Source: Psococerastis gibbosa
Taxonomy: Eukaryota > Arthropoda > Insecta > Psocodea > Psocidae
Assembly (NCBI GenBank): GCA_963971405.1
Contig: OZ020488.1
Location: 1,364,001-1,428,000, forward strand
Reading direction: 5' to 3'
DNA length: 64,000 bases
Made by a program: the position numbers and the translations under genes. The notes below the pieces were generated by a model. The model did no database searches, had not been told where the DNA came from, and saw only the letters and a list, made by a program, of their open reading frames with translations. Of the stretch, positions 1 through 13,200 are shown piece after piece. How positions within the stretch are numbered: position 1 is the stretch's first letter; the number at the start of each line of letters is the position of its first letter.

Positions 1-2945
1 TAATAACGACTTAGGCCTCATATTTGGGCCCATAGAGCGACCCCGACTTGACTGTCCTACGCCAGCCCATAGGACAGTGGACCTCCTGATCATAGTGGAT
101 TACAAACCACTCGGGAAACATAGTGAAGTCACACGATTAGTTCGGAGGTGACCAGGACAAGTCCTACCATGTTTCCCTACCGGCACTGTGCACACGACCA
201 AGTTATCTGCAGCTTTGAACCTGCTCTGGTTCGCTGGATTCAACTTGGTATGGCGGCCGGCTTAGGTTAGGTTAAGTTTTGGCTAAAGGTTTTGAATGCG
301 TGGGAAGAATGCAATGCTAGGCTCGGACCAGACCTTCAAACTTATGCTCAAATGTTGTTAGTGAATGCGAAATGATGTACAGGAACATTTTTCAACTACT
401 TTGGGTGGATGACATCTTATGTATGGCTTTAGAGGACATTTGAATTGGTACACCCGTAAGGTGTTTCCCCTCCAGTTGTCTCTTAAGATGCTCCCAGATT
501 TTTTTTAGCTGATTTCAATAGTAAAATATGGAATAATAAATAATGTCTCGGGGTTGAGATGTGACATGGTGGTAGAATTGCCTTGGGAGGCCGGAGGGAG
601 TCTCCACCAATGACAGAGACCGGTCTATCTGATATGTCTTCGTCGGGAGGATGCAGGAATAGAACTCCGACTGGCTGCCAACAAAAGCCTTGGCACTGAC
701 TGTCACTAAATTACATTAAAAAAGTAATAATAAATGAAATGTAGTAAATAGAAGTACTGTCTATTCCAAAGTATGAATATAGTCTACACGTCTACGTCGT
801 TCATGAGATAAAACACATTTTTTCATTCCTTTAATTGCTGGTCAGATAGTAAAACATGTCAACAAGTTGAATTACCAGGTTTCAAAATAGAAATGGGACA
901 GTGAATTTGAGCACGTACTGTATCTATAACGGAACGACCACGAGCCAGGTCGTAAATAAGGCTCGGATTCGCAGAGGTTCATTAAATGGCCATAGCTGAT
1001 ACCTGTACCTGCACCTGGTGCAAACCTAAACCTAATTTGTCCCACAGCACAATATTTATCACAGCCGATACCTGGCTTGCCACAATTAATTTCCCCCTGT
1101 CCCGGCCGATGTTTATTCGTATTTCGTCCGATACCAATGAGATTTTTCGTTTACACCTCAAATGGAATTTTTAGTTATTTCCCATGCCTGTACGGACTAC
1201 ACAGCTATCTCGTCACTATTTATGGTCAAGCTAAAATTCAATTATTTAGATGAAGATATTCAAGTGACGGGTTCGCGATACGCCCGATAATTTCAATTTA
1301 AGGTCAAACCGGAGACTTTTGACCTTGAACGTTGGGCGTTGAATACATAGAAATATAATAGAACTGGAGCGGCGGGAGCCATAATATGCCTTACGAGGCA
1401 CCCTTTAACCATAAGCCAACTATCAGAAAGTACCAACGCAAAAAATATCGAAGTCTTACACACTGCAGCATAGCAAAGCGGATACCTGGACCCGGTCAAA
1501 AACTCTGTAGTTTAGTAGTTAGCTTGTGCAGGCTATTTCCCCGCCGAATTGCGTACTTATCTTGTGCAGGCTGCGCGTAGCAGCCATATTGATAACGGTC
1601 TCTAGCCACGGGATGGTTGAATATCCATTTTATAAACAAAGCCCCGCGTCGCGTACCTGTTCTGTATTTCACATTTTATTATTTCAAATAATTGCAGTTT
1701 TACCTATTGTTTCTCTTTACTGTCAAATTAAGTGTTTATATTTCAAGCCACATGCATTTAATTACAAAAGTTGGAGGTTTTTCTTCCCTGTGGGGCACGT
1801 AAAAATGTTGTAAGAGGTATGTTTTTAAATGCTTCATGCACAAATTTGAGACCTATAGTAATAGTAATTTTAGTTTGGTTTGATAGGGTAAGCATGTCTA
1901 CGCGTATACTTGTCCCTCCTATCGATTATTACTATGCCCCTGCGGTTTAAAACGTGTATTAGGAACCCCCTGCAATGTCATTTCCAGGCCAGTCACGTGA
2001 CCCCTCCGGTTAAGAACAAAGTAACAAGTACCCACTACGCTTATTTTTTTACAAAATCGATTTTAACTGGAGATATTGAACTGCCGTTAAAAATATCCAT
2101 TGAAGTATGACGAATTCTCCTCTAAATTTTGCTGTACATGACATATGGCCTTCACTAACACCAATATTGGGCACAGTTCTTAAACCCTTCCTCGGGTCTT
2201 CGGTCTACCACACCGATCGTTTTTTGTACAAATGAAATTCAAAATTGAGGACAATCTGTGTTAGGAACAGTTATAATACAATATTGTACGATTCATATTT
2301 CATGAGATATTTGATTTTAAACTTGTTCAGCTTCTCCCTTGTCTCCGTCACGTGATACTTGCTATCAACAAAATGTACCGAATTTTACCTTAAAATTGAT
2401 CGATTCAAGTGAAAATTGGTTTAATTTGTTGATTTTAATTGTTTTATTTCGGAAGTACAGAAGAAATACTATACCTTTACTTGTATTGGCAGATTTCCCC
2501 AGCTACCGGCCAGATCGTTGAAGTAAAATTATTCTTCCATCTTATCTTCCATTAATAATACAGCCACCTTCCACCGAAGATTCTTCTCATCAATAGAAGT
2601 ATAATAATAGGTTTTAGCTTTGATTAGCCTAGTTACGGCCCTGGTGAGATGCAATAGATGTGGCCACTCAAGTGTTCCGTCAATGAAGATTCAGCTCCAA
2701 ATGGTACTTGAGCACGCCGAGACTAGCAAGATCAACATCGCCAGGGTGGCCACACATACACCCACCAGCTCAATGTTGCAAGTTACCCAGAAAAAGGACA
2801 GCAGATGGTCGTATTGACTGCTGGGCCTAGTTACACAGCAGCAGTGGCGTAGCTAGCAGGTCAGGAGGCAGCAGGGTAGTCAATACCCGTTTACTCAGCC
2901 TAGAACTTGTCACAACCACTGCCGCACTACAAGGAGGTTCCGCAC
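1..2945. other. Non-coding stretch, no gene recognised
   Basis: No open frame here has a recognisable domain, and all are short. A 12-bp direct repeat (CTTGTGCAGGCT) lies near 1524 and 1561, and a GATACCTG-containing phrase recurs near 1000 and 1067. Near 2843 the phrase GTGGCGTAGCTAG resembles the GGCGTAGCCAG module seen elsewhere in the window. Otherwise nothing supportable is seen. Confidence 0.5.
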
Positions 2946-2949
2946 CGCA

Positions 2950-3335
2950 ACATTAAAATTTAATTGCTTTCATATATGGATATACGTTTACGTAGAGAAA
3001 AACCTTTGTGATGGTCGAAGTATTTCGAGATTCGAGATTTCAACTGATTTATACATTTTGAGGTAGCAGGAAACAAAAAAGTGTTTTTTACGAAATGTCT
3101 TCGTTTTCGTGGGCAAATTACTCACAAAATATTTTATTTTTCATTTTGGGCTAACTCCATTTTCGTGGGTTTTACCATCCAAAAACTCCTAAAAACGGCT
3201 ACAAATTTGTTTTTCTCAAAAACGGCTCCAACGATCTTCTTTGAATTCACATATAATACAGTCGTTACTAAGGCTTACAAACGCAATAGGTGGCTTTCCA
3301 CTTAACAGTTTGGTTTTGGGGGGGGGGGGAATAAA
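2950..3335 (-). repeat. Interspersed repeat family 1, copy A (partial, minus)
   Basis: Read on the minus strand, this stretch matches the copies at 49571-50250 and 54961-55625. Shared phrases include CGTTGGAGCCGTTTTTGAGAAA, a run coding for 'acatttcgtaaaaa', and 'gttgaaatctcg', followed by a phrase about an allowed pause before 'acgta'. The order of these phrases is the same in all copies, so they derive from one parental sequence. The copy ends at a poly(G) tract near 3321. It is more diverged than the other two long copies. The class of element is unknown and no coding capacity is seen. Confidence 0.75.
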
Positions 3336-5440
3336 AATGGCTAACAAATAATTTTTCTACTGAACCTTCCTACGCATCGATGCTTTCCAACTTGACGTAG
3401 CCTATGTTATAGACTATTCACTGTGTAATAAAGTAACAAAACCAAACACGTTGCTTTCTCATGGAAAGTTTTGGTTTGGCATAAAAATTTTTTTTTTAAA
3501 TAAATGATAGATAATTCATGTCCCAATACTTTGCTTACACCTGCCATTATTACTGTGTTGTATTATATTGGTCTGCCCGTTCGTGACTATGCAATCGTCT
3601 CATCGATCAATTCAGTGCTTTTGGATAGAGATAGTCGAGGCAATAGAAATGTAACCCTATGACAATTATTTACTATAAAACTGCTCATATTATCAATCAC
3701 GGTACCTATATACTCGTAATTTATAAATATTACAGCATGTACGGGTTCAGTCGTACCGGTTCTTTTAGCACAACGTCAATACGTTTCCTCGGCACTAAGC
3801 CCGGGCAACTGAGCTATGTGATCGTCCTCAGGGACTTGTCGCTACCGCTGCCGCACATGTTGACGAAGCCGCTGATAATTGTATTATCGTATTCAGTAGG
3901 CCACGTAATGGTACGCACCGTGACGCTGTGAGATGCAATCGTAAATCGTATGGTGTTTAGCACGACGCGACGCCTGCAGGCCAATGTGCATTGTTTGGCT
4001 GAGAGCCGTCATCCGCGCTATGACAGTCCCCGTATTGGCCCATTGTGCGGGCAACAGGGCAGGGGTCACGCGGGGTTCTGAGAAATCGCTTCCGGGGCCT
4101 ATACAGGATCGTAATCAGGTTTAAGGTACTATCCACCAAAGTCATGTCTAAATTCGTACCCATAGGTACAATCTGCATATATCCCACCTACATAGATTAT
4201 TTCATATATTTTTCACTGTCTATATGAAAGTACCGTAGATGGAATTGTAAAGCAAGCTTGGAAATTAAAATCCTCAAATCTGTGATAGTTTCAGATCTTA
4301 AGTTTCCTACGGTGCCTTTACAATGCAATTTCACGACAAAAAGTAAGAGGACCTTATCCATCGGACATGTAGCTTGTGGAAACACAGTACTTTGTTGAAG
4401 TGCTTATGTAGCAGTACAGCAGTATGGCAAGGGGTGGGCCTACCCCGTATCCAATTCAAATGGGATTAGATTAGATTACATTAGATAATTCTATATAGCA
4501 CCGATTTTCAATACAATAGCGTAAATAATAAATAAATTATAAATGTTAATACAATGCACAATGCAGTCAGCCAATAACTTAACAGAATTCAAAAAAAAAG
4601 TTGAAAGTGCTTCCTTATTCAAAAAACTCTTGGATGTTGTACAATGTCTTTTGAATAAGGAAACACTTCAAACTCTTTCTAACCTGTGCCAAGATTGTCA
4701 AGAACTGAGTATGCTCAAGAGCTCAACTGCGGTCTGAGGCAGTAATGGAGTCCTTTGGTACCGAAGTCCACAGAGAAAGTACCACAATTTGACGAATGCC
4801 ATTGTTTTGACTGCGGGAGGAGGCCCGTGGTCTGATTATTTGGGCGCAAGCATTATCCTATGCGAAAGAGGCTCATTTATTGCATGATATGGTACAATAG
4901 GGCAATAGACTACATCGTACTTTACAGTATAATAGTACTAGTATATACTATTGATACTATTGTACATGCACTCTTGTAGTAAGTGAGAAACTATCAGTTC
5001 CAGAAATTCGGTCACCGGTCTGAGGTTCGTCTTTATCCAAATTTCAAGTTTTTATGAGTTCAAAGTTCAAAGGTCATAAACAAGGCACCAAAAGCTATAA
5101 TTTAAAGAGAACTAATATGGCCATAAAAATGAGACATTTATGACGAAATAATGGGCCATCCAGAATAGAAGACCTGGCTGAGTAAACATATCATACTAGA
5201 CTTCTCAATACTGGACTTGTTAATTTTCGAGTCTTGTGCACACACTGAGTCATTGCACTTCCCATTCATTCTACTACCCCTGGACTCTACACAGGGGCGG
5301 ATCAAGGCTACCATACAGCACCTGTACAATTGTCTAAGTAATAAGTAAGTAATATATATTTATCCCAATTTTACAGATTTTTACAGCACCTGTACAGTCT
5401 GTCAAATACGTGGCGACGAGCGAAGCACCGAGCTTCCCAT
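3336..5440. other. Non-coding stretch with a GC-richer island near 3780-4110
   Basis: No gene is recognised. Bases about 3780-4110 are clearly richer in G+C and CpG than the surroundings, and could be a regulatory island or an unrecognised exon; I see no domain in any frame. A short GATTAGATTAGATT run lies near 4463. The remaining sequence is AT-rich and featureless. Confidence 0.4.
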
Positions 5441-5640
5441 GGGCAATGTCTTGTGCAATGATTCATTAGAGTAGTGGTACGGTCACCTATGAGAGGTCAT
5501 TGGTTCGAGTCCCCCACTTGTTCCATTTTCTTCGGAGGGTATGTAAAGCATACGCTGCCGGGTCTTCTTAGTTGAGTGTTAGATTAATTTTAAGAAATGT
5601 ACTGCCTCGGCAAGTTTGAAACCACATTTTTTAACATGAC
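5440..5640 (+). repeat. tRNA-derived SINE-like element
   Basis: An A-box-like phrase (TAGAGTAGTGGTACGG, about 5467) is followed by a B box (GGTTCGAGTCC, about 5502), the spacing of an internal RNA polymerase III promoter. The 3' body (TTCGGAGGGTATGTAAAG) resembles the hairpin-type central body found behind many invertebrate tRNA-type SINE heads. The acceptor arm does not close as in a working tRNA, so this is read as a SINE rather than a tRNA gene. Borders are approximate. Confidence 0.55.
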
Positions 5641-6147
5641 TCGTATCTGTACTTGGTTAAATCGTACTTTCACCTGTTACATTGCGTCAATTGTAAGCTT
5701 GTCCATTATCGCTTGTAGCCGGTGTAGGCATTCAGAACGTAAACCAGTTTGCCAATGGACAAAAATTCCTGCGGTAATAATATAAATAATAATGTCCAAA
5801 ATCCTTGGGGTCTTTTGGCATTGGACAAAGGACCAATAAGTTGGCATAGGTTTATAAAAAGTCCCTCAGAACATAAAAAAAACTGGGAACATACGCACAT
5901 ATCCGCTATATCGTACGTTTGTAAGAAGACACTAATTTACAAGCTTTCAATTTTGGACAGCATTTCCAGTACCAGGATGGGTGCCGACAGTCTCCGGTGT
6001 AAAGAACTGCACTGTTAATATGAACATCTTAGGTTCAGATTCAAGCGTTTGGCACTCAACTTGTTCGTTATCTACCTCGGCTGCCGGCAACGTTGCTAAC
6101 CATACAACCCCAAATTTAATATCCCCCTTATATAACCTTACACTCAA
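5641..6147. other. Non-coding stretch
   Basis: Only short open frames with no recognisable domain are present. No repeat or gene could be assigned. Confidence 0.4.
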
Positions 6148-6620
6148 AAAATTTTATTGTAAATATAACCCGACAGGGCTTACTGCAACACGAAATTTCG
6201 TGTAACTTTTGGACGGCACGAATAGGGTGTAAATCCTACTAAATGAGTTGTGTTAAATACGTAGAGTAATTGTTACAATAATTGGGATAGATATTACCCA
6301 TACAAGTTTGGTAAAAATTACACTAGTTGTGTAAATGTGATTGAGTAATGCTTACTAAATTATCTGTGTTTATTTTACACAACTCTTATGTAGAATGAAA
6401 CATACGACATGTGTATCTTCTACCCAACTATTTGAGTACTATCTAGTTTAGGCTACCTGTTTGGGTTCATGCTACTCAACTACTTGGGTAAAATCTAGCC
6501 GACCTTATTGTGTGGTTGTAACACAGCAATATATATGCATTGGGTTGGATTTGAACACACGTTGTGTAGAATTTACAGAAGGCGTTGGGTGTTACTTGTA
6601 CCCTCGGTTAGGGTTGCACC
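6148..6620. repeat. Degenerate short-period repeat tract (GTGTAA / TTACACA / TTGGGTAA type)
   Basis: From the phrase TACACTCAAAAAATTTT at 6148 onward, blocks such as GTGTAAAT, TTACACAA, TACCCAACTA and TTGGGTAA recur every 25-40 bases on both strands. This gives a diffuse, highly degenerate repeat. A sister tract lies at 9655-10230, which ends in the mirror phrase TTTTTTCAGTGTA. The two tracts may be parts of one dispersed family with TACACT ends. No coding capacity is seen. Confidence 0.5.
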
Positions 6621-6635
6621 TAGCTTACTCAAGAG

Positions 6636-6817
6636 ATGTACCGTAGGGCCGTTACCATGGTGACGTTCAGTTGTTAGCTTTTTATAAATTATTCAGCATT
6701 TGTAATTAACGTTAGAGCCTCAAATAAATTTAGCGGGTCTAACATTAATTACATATTCTGAATAATTTATAAAAAGCTAACAACTGAACGCCACCAAGGC
6801 AAAGGTCCTACGGTCCA
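6636..6817. repeat. Palindromic MITE-like element
   Basis: The left arm (from ATGTACCGTAGGGCC through GTTCAGTTGTTAGC and TTTATAAATTATTCAG) is repeated inverted in the right arm, which ends in GGTCCTACGGTCCAT. The arms are about 75-80 bp and flank a short AT-rich spacer. A near-perfect palindrome of this size without coding sequence is typical of a non-autonomous DNA transposon. No clear target-site duplication was established. Confidence 0.7.
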
Positions 6818-7410
6818 TCTTCTCATTAAAAAACTGATTATTCGCGATTTTTTTTCAAAGTTATTTCCATTTCATTTGGCAGTCACGAATAGGGAGTTTT
6901 TTTTTAAGTAAGGCAAGTAACACCCAAACCGCAGGTTTCTTTCACTATCCCACTCAGTTTCATCGGTAAATTCTTCACACTGTGAACAAACACAACAAAA
7001 TACATACATAACAACAACAACAGCCTAATTTAGTGACATTCGCATGTCTCGAACATATCATGTAGGTAAAAGTTCTACACTCACAAACATTAGCTGCACG
7101 TCCGGAAAATACGAAAGTGACGTCAACCATTCGATGTATCAGGAATAATATTCGACAGTTGATACAAAACAAAAGAAGGATTGAGACAAACCAAATAAGA
7201 ATAAAAGTTTATATATTGGCATATAACATATAATGAACAAAACTAAGCATTACATTTTACCGTAATGATCAAAAGGAATTTCTTGTTGTCGTTCAACTCT
7301 TAGCATTACTTCTGTCATGTCTTCGCCATCAGAGAACAATGCTGACACGAAATTTGGAGAGCTAAATATATCCATTTTGAACTTTAAACTTAACAAACTT
7401 TCACTTTACA
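6818..7410. other. Non-coding stretch
   Basis: No gene or clear repeat is recognised. A simple AACAACAACAA run lies near 7010. Confidence 0.4.
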
Positions 7411-8150
7411 TTAAATTTGAAGAGGCCACACTAAAAACACTTCTCCTTCTTCTCCCCCCCCCCCTAGTGCCACATGTGCAGCGTGGGGGGGGGGGTCGCC
7501 CCGAACCCATTTCCTGAATTCGCCCCTGTCGAACGTTAACGCCTTGAGCTCGGCAGTTGTTTTCCATCTTGCTCCGGCGAGTTGTTCAATCCTTTCCTCG
7601 AGAGTTGTCCTCGGTCTGCCGATGGTTCTTCTTCCTTGTGGCCTTGCTTCCGTCAATCTCCAGGTGGCCCTTTTCTCGTTCATCCTTTAAACGTGGCCGA
7701 ACCATTGCAACTGCTTGTTCTCCATTCTTCTCTCTATGGAATCCACTTGCAGGTCTTGCCTGATGCGGTCATTTCGGATTCGTTCCCATCTTGTTCGATC
7801 AGCAATCCGTCTTAGACACTTCATCTGAGTCCCGTTTATTTTACTTAGGTCACTTGTTGTAGGTGTCCAGCTTTCGCTCCCAAAGAGGAGAATCGGCTCC
7901 AAGATGGCTTGTTGGACTCTGGTCTTTGTCTTCCGTTCGAGTTCTCCTTGCTGTTGTCTTTTGGACTCTCATCTTCACTCTTCATCCATAAAAATCAGGA
8001 ATAATAGTGGGCTTAAACTGTCCCCTTGTTTTACCCCTCTTTTCATGGCAAACGGACCTGACTTCTCGCCATCTAATCGCACTACTCCCTCCATTTTTTC
8101 GAACATTGACTGAATTGCGCTGAAACTAAAAACACCTAAAGGAAAATAAA
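7411..8150 (-). mobile_element. Non-LTR retrotransposon (LINE) fragment, internally deleted
   Basis: On the minus strand, bases 8150-7975 encode a reverse-transcriptase palm segment with the motif GVKQGDSLSPLLF. Bases 7902-7687 then encode a LINE C-terminal segment (LLFGSESW, ..QLQWFGHV). A frame change near 7685 leads into 7683-7411, with GRRTIGRPRTTLEERIEQL. The part between GVKQGD and the C-terminal segment, where the YADD active site should be, is missing, so the copy cannot encode a working enzyme. It runs toward a CTTCTCCTTCTTC/poly(C) tail region near 7440, which matches the tail at 44037. The style is that of RTE-like or related endonuclease-type LINEs. Confidence 0.85.
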
Positions 8151-9654
8151 GTCCAAAAGTTTGACAACCGGCTACCGCACTTGCTAATAGACATTCAATG
8201 ACTGAACGACCGCTCGTCTGAGAGGGATAGGGAAGCATCACCATCAGGCATCGCGGGTATAACGGTATTTCAGGTTTGCAGGTGTCACCCCGCTGTACAT
8301 TTTACACGACCCTCGCGTGGACTCTATCCAAGTTGTGTTAGCATTACACAACTTGTATTCACATTTCAACGGTTTTTTGCCAAATAACTGTAGTTTGTTG
8401 CGTTTCATCGTGCTATTATTAAATGTTATCATATACAATAATATGTATATTAATGTCCCTGATATTATGGGGGTAGTTGGGGGGGGGGGGGGGGTTCCTC
8501 AGTGATACGCCACATATTATTATAATTACATGGCAAAGCTACAAGACTGCATTACTAGGGGAATGAGTGGAGGGGGTCTATAAAATATAAGATTGAAATA
8601 GGAGTAGGCCGTTGACATGGCCGCGTTTGGAAGTTTTAGATATGTAAAATTTGAAAATTCTACATACAGTAGGCCTATTACGAGCGAGACCGTCGTTCGA
8701 CTTCATGGAAAATTTATGCATTTATGCACTAAATATTCATAAAATTTAGTCTCAATTGTACACTGAGAAGTAGTGTATATTTAAACAAATGTGTGTAACT
8801 TCCAATCAATTTTATGTATTGTATACATTTTACACAACTCCGTGTAGAGCGTTCCCGCCAGAATTCAAATTTGTTAAGTAAACATTAAGGATTAACGTAT
8901 AAATACAAATTAAATTGTTATCAGTTGATAGTAGACATACCAATGAAAGCAATAGAAGTCATAGACAATGTTAAAAGAAAATTTCAATCACGATTTAGTA
9001 AGAAGTTCAATATTGAGAGGTGATTGTAACATATTGCATGCTTCATAGCCTAGGTCCTATGTCTTTCAAAAGAAAATCAAAGGACTAGTCTGTTGACTTT
9101 CAAAATGAGCTCCTATAACTCTAGAAATGGTAAATTTACTGTTCATTATTAGCTACTTTGGCCACAGCGGTCAAGTGGCATGGGTATTAGGCTACTGATG
9201 AGGTTTAATACGGGACCGGCCATGAGTCTAAATTCCTACGTTTACACCTTTGCCTATCTCAGTTTTTGACAACACTTTAAAATACGTAATTATGAACCGA
9301 TTTTGATAAACTTGGCAAGTAGAGACTTCTCCTCAATACCTAGACTATGATCATTGGCATGATACTTACTAATATAATATGGTATTAGGCATATGGCAAT
9401 AATGAAGGAAAGTGTGGGACTTGAACTGACAATTCTTTGATTGGCAGTGAACAAATATCTATCGCTGCATAAATAGTACGGACGCAAGGCCGTGCCCAGG
9501 TTTTGATTTCAGGAGGGGTCCAAAATTTTTTTAACGTAATTTCTTAATGAATTAGTGGATAAATTTTTCAAACCATACAGGTTTACATACAAGAATTTAT
9601 TTCGGGGGGGGGGGTCCGGACCCCATGGACCACCCCTCTGGGGTCGGCCATGTA
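8151..9654. other. Non-coding stretch with a short TTACACA-type repeat patch
   Basis: No gene is recognised. A small patch at about 8756-8850 (TACACTGAGAAG ... TTTTACACAACTC) belongs to the same degenerate repeat type as 6148-6620. A poly(G) run near 8480 and another near 9605 are present; the latter sits in a phrase beginning GCCCAGGTTTTGATTTC that recurs in other forms elsewhere. Confidence 0.45.
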
Positions 9655-10230
9655 CAGATATACTGTATATCACAGGTTCGTGTAGATTTCACCTAAGGGT
9701 TGTGTAGACTAAAAAAAAAATATGCATTCGCGTGTATGGAACACAAGTGGTGCGGCTATGACAACACAAGTAGTCATTGCAACTTTAACACAAACTGTAG
9801 ACTAACATTTACACCATTCTCTAGTGCTCATATTAACCAAATAGTTTAGATTTTACCCAACTTCAGCCACCAACACAATTTGTGTAAAAGGTACATAGCA
9901 GCGTTGTATTTTCGGCCCATTTTATTCGTTTGAAATTTACTCAATACCCACGGCTAGAAGGTACATTGAACACCGAGTAATACTGACCCAATTTTTGGCC
10001 TGCGTTAACAATAGTTTCGTGTAAATAGTCACCCTACACAAAATAGGTTGGTAGAACCCTATCATTGTGTAATGCTTACACTAATGACTTTACACATATC
10101 ATTTTGTTGATGGAAACCAATTGCTACTCTTAGTTTAAAACAAATTTGGGTAATCTTTACTTTATTGGGTAATATCCAAACAAGTCCCGGCTTACACAGC
10201 GTGTGTAAGAAATATTTTTTTCAGTGTACA
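9655..10230. repeat. Degenerate short-period repeat tract, second copy
   Basis: Repeated blocks such as GTGTAGA, TTTACACAA, TACCCAA and TTGGGTAA occur on both strands every 25-40 bases, as in 6148-6620. The tract ends with CTTACACAGCGTGTGTAAG and TTTTTTCAGTGTA; the latter is close to the inverse of the 6148 start. No reading frame is maintained. Confidence 0.5.
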
Positions 10231-13200
10231 TTTTGCTTCCTACGTAGTCTTTACCAACACACCATCACCATTCATAGTAGTTTCCCTCCCACTTCATAAT
10301 AAGGGATTTAAAAAACGAGTCCCATAATCCTTCCATATAGCTGATAAGCAACTGCCCTGCTGCACGAGTAGCAGCAAAAGAGGTGTTGGTATTATAATGA
10401 TTTAGCCATGTCAAATTTGCTTAATAACTATAATCCCCCAACAAATACAATTCATTCATACGGTGGCTGGGTATTATGGTAATCTAAACAAGATCGGAGA
10501 AAGAACATGCTCGAGTCAATATTAGCACAGGCTCACACCGTGACGGAGCAAAATCTCAAATGTCATGTCCAAATGTTAATACTTTTGTGGTTTTTGATCG
10601 TCGAGTGCCACAGACAATTGTTATGAAAGCCGGGCGAATTGTAGTGGAAGCCAATACAAAGAAATTGGCTCAAATGTTTGCGAGGATAGTAAAGTAGCCC
10701 CCCGTGAACGCAACAGGGCAAGATCCAGGATTTTCTCGTCAGTGGGGGCGGAAACTAGTGCAGTGCTCACGACGAAGGGGTCTGAGGTCTCCGACTCGGA
10801 GGAAAATGTTGAAAACAAAGGGAAAATCAGGCGTCTATGAATTTCACGTGGTTTTATTTATCTCCTCTTCTGGATCTGGCACTAGTACGATTGAAATGGG
10901 ATACTCTTTAATAAAATTGATGAAATAAATAGATCAATCCAACCTTATTTGGCCTTTTCGAATCTGAACAACTATTCTAGAACTAGAACTTTTCGCTCTA
11001 TGTTCTTACTACAGTGTCTCGGACTGTCTCCTCGAATAGAGTCTACTGCGGGCAGTTGCTTCCCCTTGAGCCCCGCAAAGACTGGTTTTTGCGGTACCCA
11101 ACGTGTATAAAAGTGCTTCAATAACTGAGTGGGAAACGTCTCATAAAATATATAAGTGCTGGTCGATCTTCGGTGAAGTTTTTACAAATTGTTCCACAAA
11201 GAGGATTTAAAAATGTTGGTGTGGAAGGTTCCCGATGTAGTCCTGTTGGTAAAGATCGGTGGACTATGCCAGTCATTAAGTCGAGAAAGGAAAAGAATGG
11301 GCCAGCCTTAGCAGGCATGTTTTGCTTTAACTCAATGCAATGTCGTGCCACAGCATTTTTTTATTATTATAATCTTGTAACGCAAAAATATTCATAAATT
11401 GTGCGAAACAAGAATAACTAAACAACAGTCTTATCAGGTACCCATCACGCAGGATCTTGTGATGACTGCGGAAGGACACACACAATGAAATATTCATAAT
11501 GCCGCGTTTTGCTATTTCGAGAATTCTGTAATTACTTTGGTATTCACATTTTGCGATTCGCATCGACACGACTTCTTGTACCTGAATGACACCTCGCCAT
11601 GACCCCCCGGACCCCATTGGCGCAGGCAGTCCAGGTATATGGCAGTAACGTGCAAGATTTTGTTTCAGAGGGGGCGAAGAGGGGGGAGCAGCTGACCAAA
11701 AAAATGGGTTTTTAGCAGTAAATATAGTACATTAGTAGTTAGTTTAGTGCATAGCGCCTTCGCCGTTGACAAAAAATTGAATTTCTTAGTTAAAAGCTTA
11801 GCCGCTCCTTCTGTTATGGCCCTGATGTGTGGCCCCTTACCTCACCATGACCCCCCATACCCCATAGGCGAAGTGATGTGTGGCTCCCATAAAAATAAAA
11901 ATAAAAATCATTGGTGACAGCTCATTTTTTGTCGATAATGTGAACGCCTGTATTGTGAAATATTGACAAATTGCTAGGATGAGTGATGAGAGGTTGACAG
12001 GGCACTGCTGAAACTGCCAATGTAGGCCATGGAACACTTCAAGTACGCTGCCATATACGACTTCTGTAGAAGACACTGCTGGGGGAAAAGTGATGTGTTA
12101 TGGCACTGAAAAATCTGGGCTAACGGGTCGTGGTCGAAAGGACAAGCAGTGACTACTGAGCACTGAGCCTCTAAAATATAATATTTTAAAATTCGCCCCA
12201 GCGCAGGCACTGAGTTTGCCGACACTGCGTGTTACTTCAACTCGGCTCCCTATTCAGAAGATGGGGGCAACAGCCTGTGCTGGTGGATTACTTTGTATAA
12301 GGACATGCGTTCTGAGCATATCTGACAGATAGTTGGGAATGTCTGGCAAATATGGATACTTGCACTTGTGCTGTACTTATACTTTATAGTGTAATAAGAT
12401 TACACCATTAATTTCAGTCAGTTGATTGGAAATATTACAATAGGTCTTCATATTGTGGTTATGTTATATATAAATATGCTAAAAAAAAAAATGAAACCCA
12501 CTCCGCTACGAACAATAAACTATAGTATTATTATTAACATATAAGCTAAACTAATTAACTACAATAAAACTAGGCTCAGTTGACCCGTGCGTCATTAGTT
12601 GTTGGCGTAACACTTGCACAGTCATATACAGTACATGTCACTTGCCAAGGAAAATTTGGTAAATTTTACTTGAATCAAGTATTGTATGTATTGTATATCA
12701 AGCACTAGTGAGACCGGGTTGCCAGGTAACCCCAACTTCTTACCACGTACTGTATACGTTATTATATTTATTAGAAATAAATAAATAAATAATATGTATT
12801 TCTGTTAAATTTTACAATCAAGTAATCAACAAATAATCAGTAAGAAAGTATAAAGAAAATCAAAAATATTATCAGGTGTACCGCTGAGAGCCACCACCCT
12901 AACAAAGGCATCGGTAAGGACTGTTGTACGGCACTGCTATTCATTACCGTGATGAAACACTCAACAACTAAAACTAACACTCAAACTAACTAAAATTAAT
13001 TTCGACTGAACCTCCCCCCCCCCCTTGGGGCTTAGAACCAAACAAATGGAACATGTAAGTTTTGACGTGATACACCACCATTCAATGTATTCTTGCAAAA
13101 TGGAAGTGCCGTCCTGAATTCATTACCGAGACATTTCCAAAGGATGGGCAATGCCCTAAAAGTCGGTAGATGTACCTAGGTACTGTATATACTACAGACA

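Noticed and set aside
9411-9470. tRNA-like sequence (AGTTCAAGTCCCAC on the minus strand)
   Set aside because: B-box-like phrase without a convincing A box.
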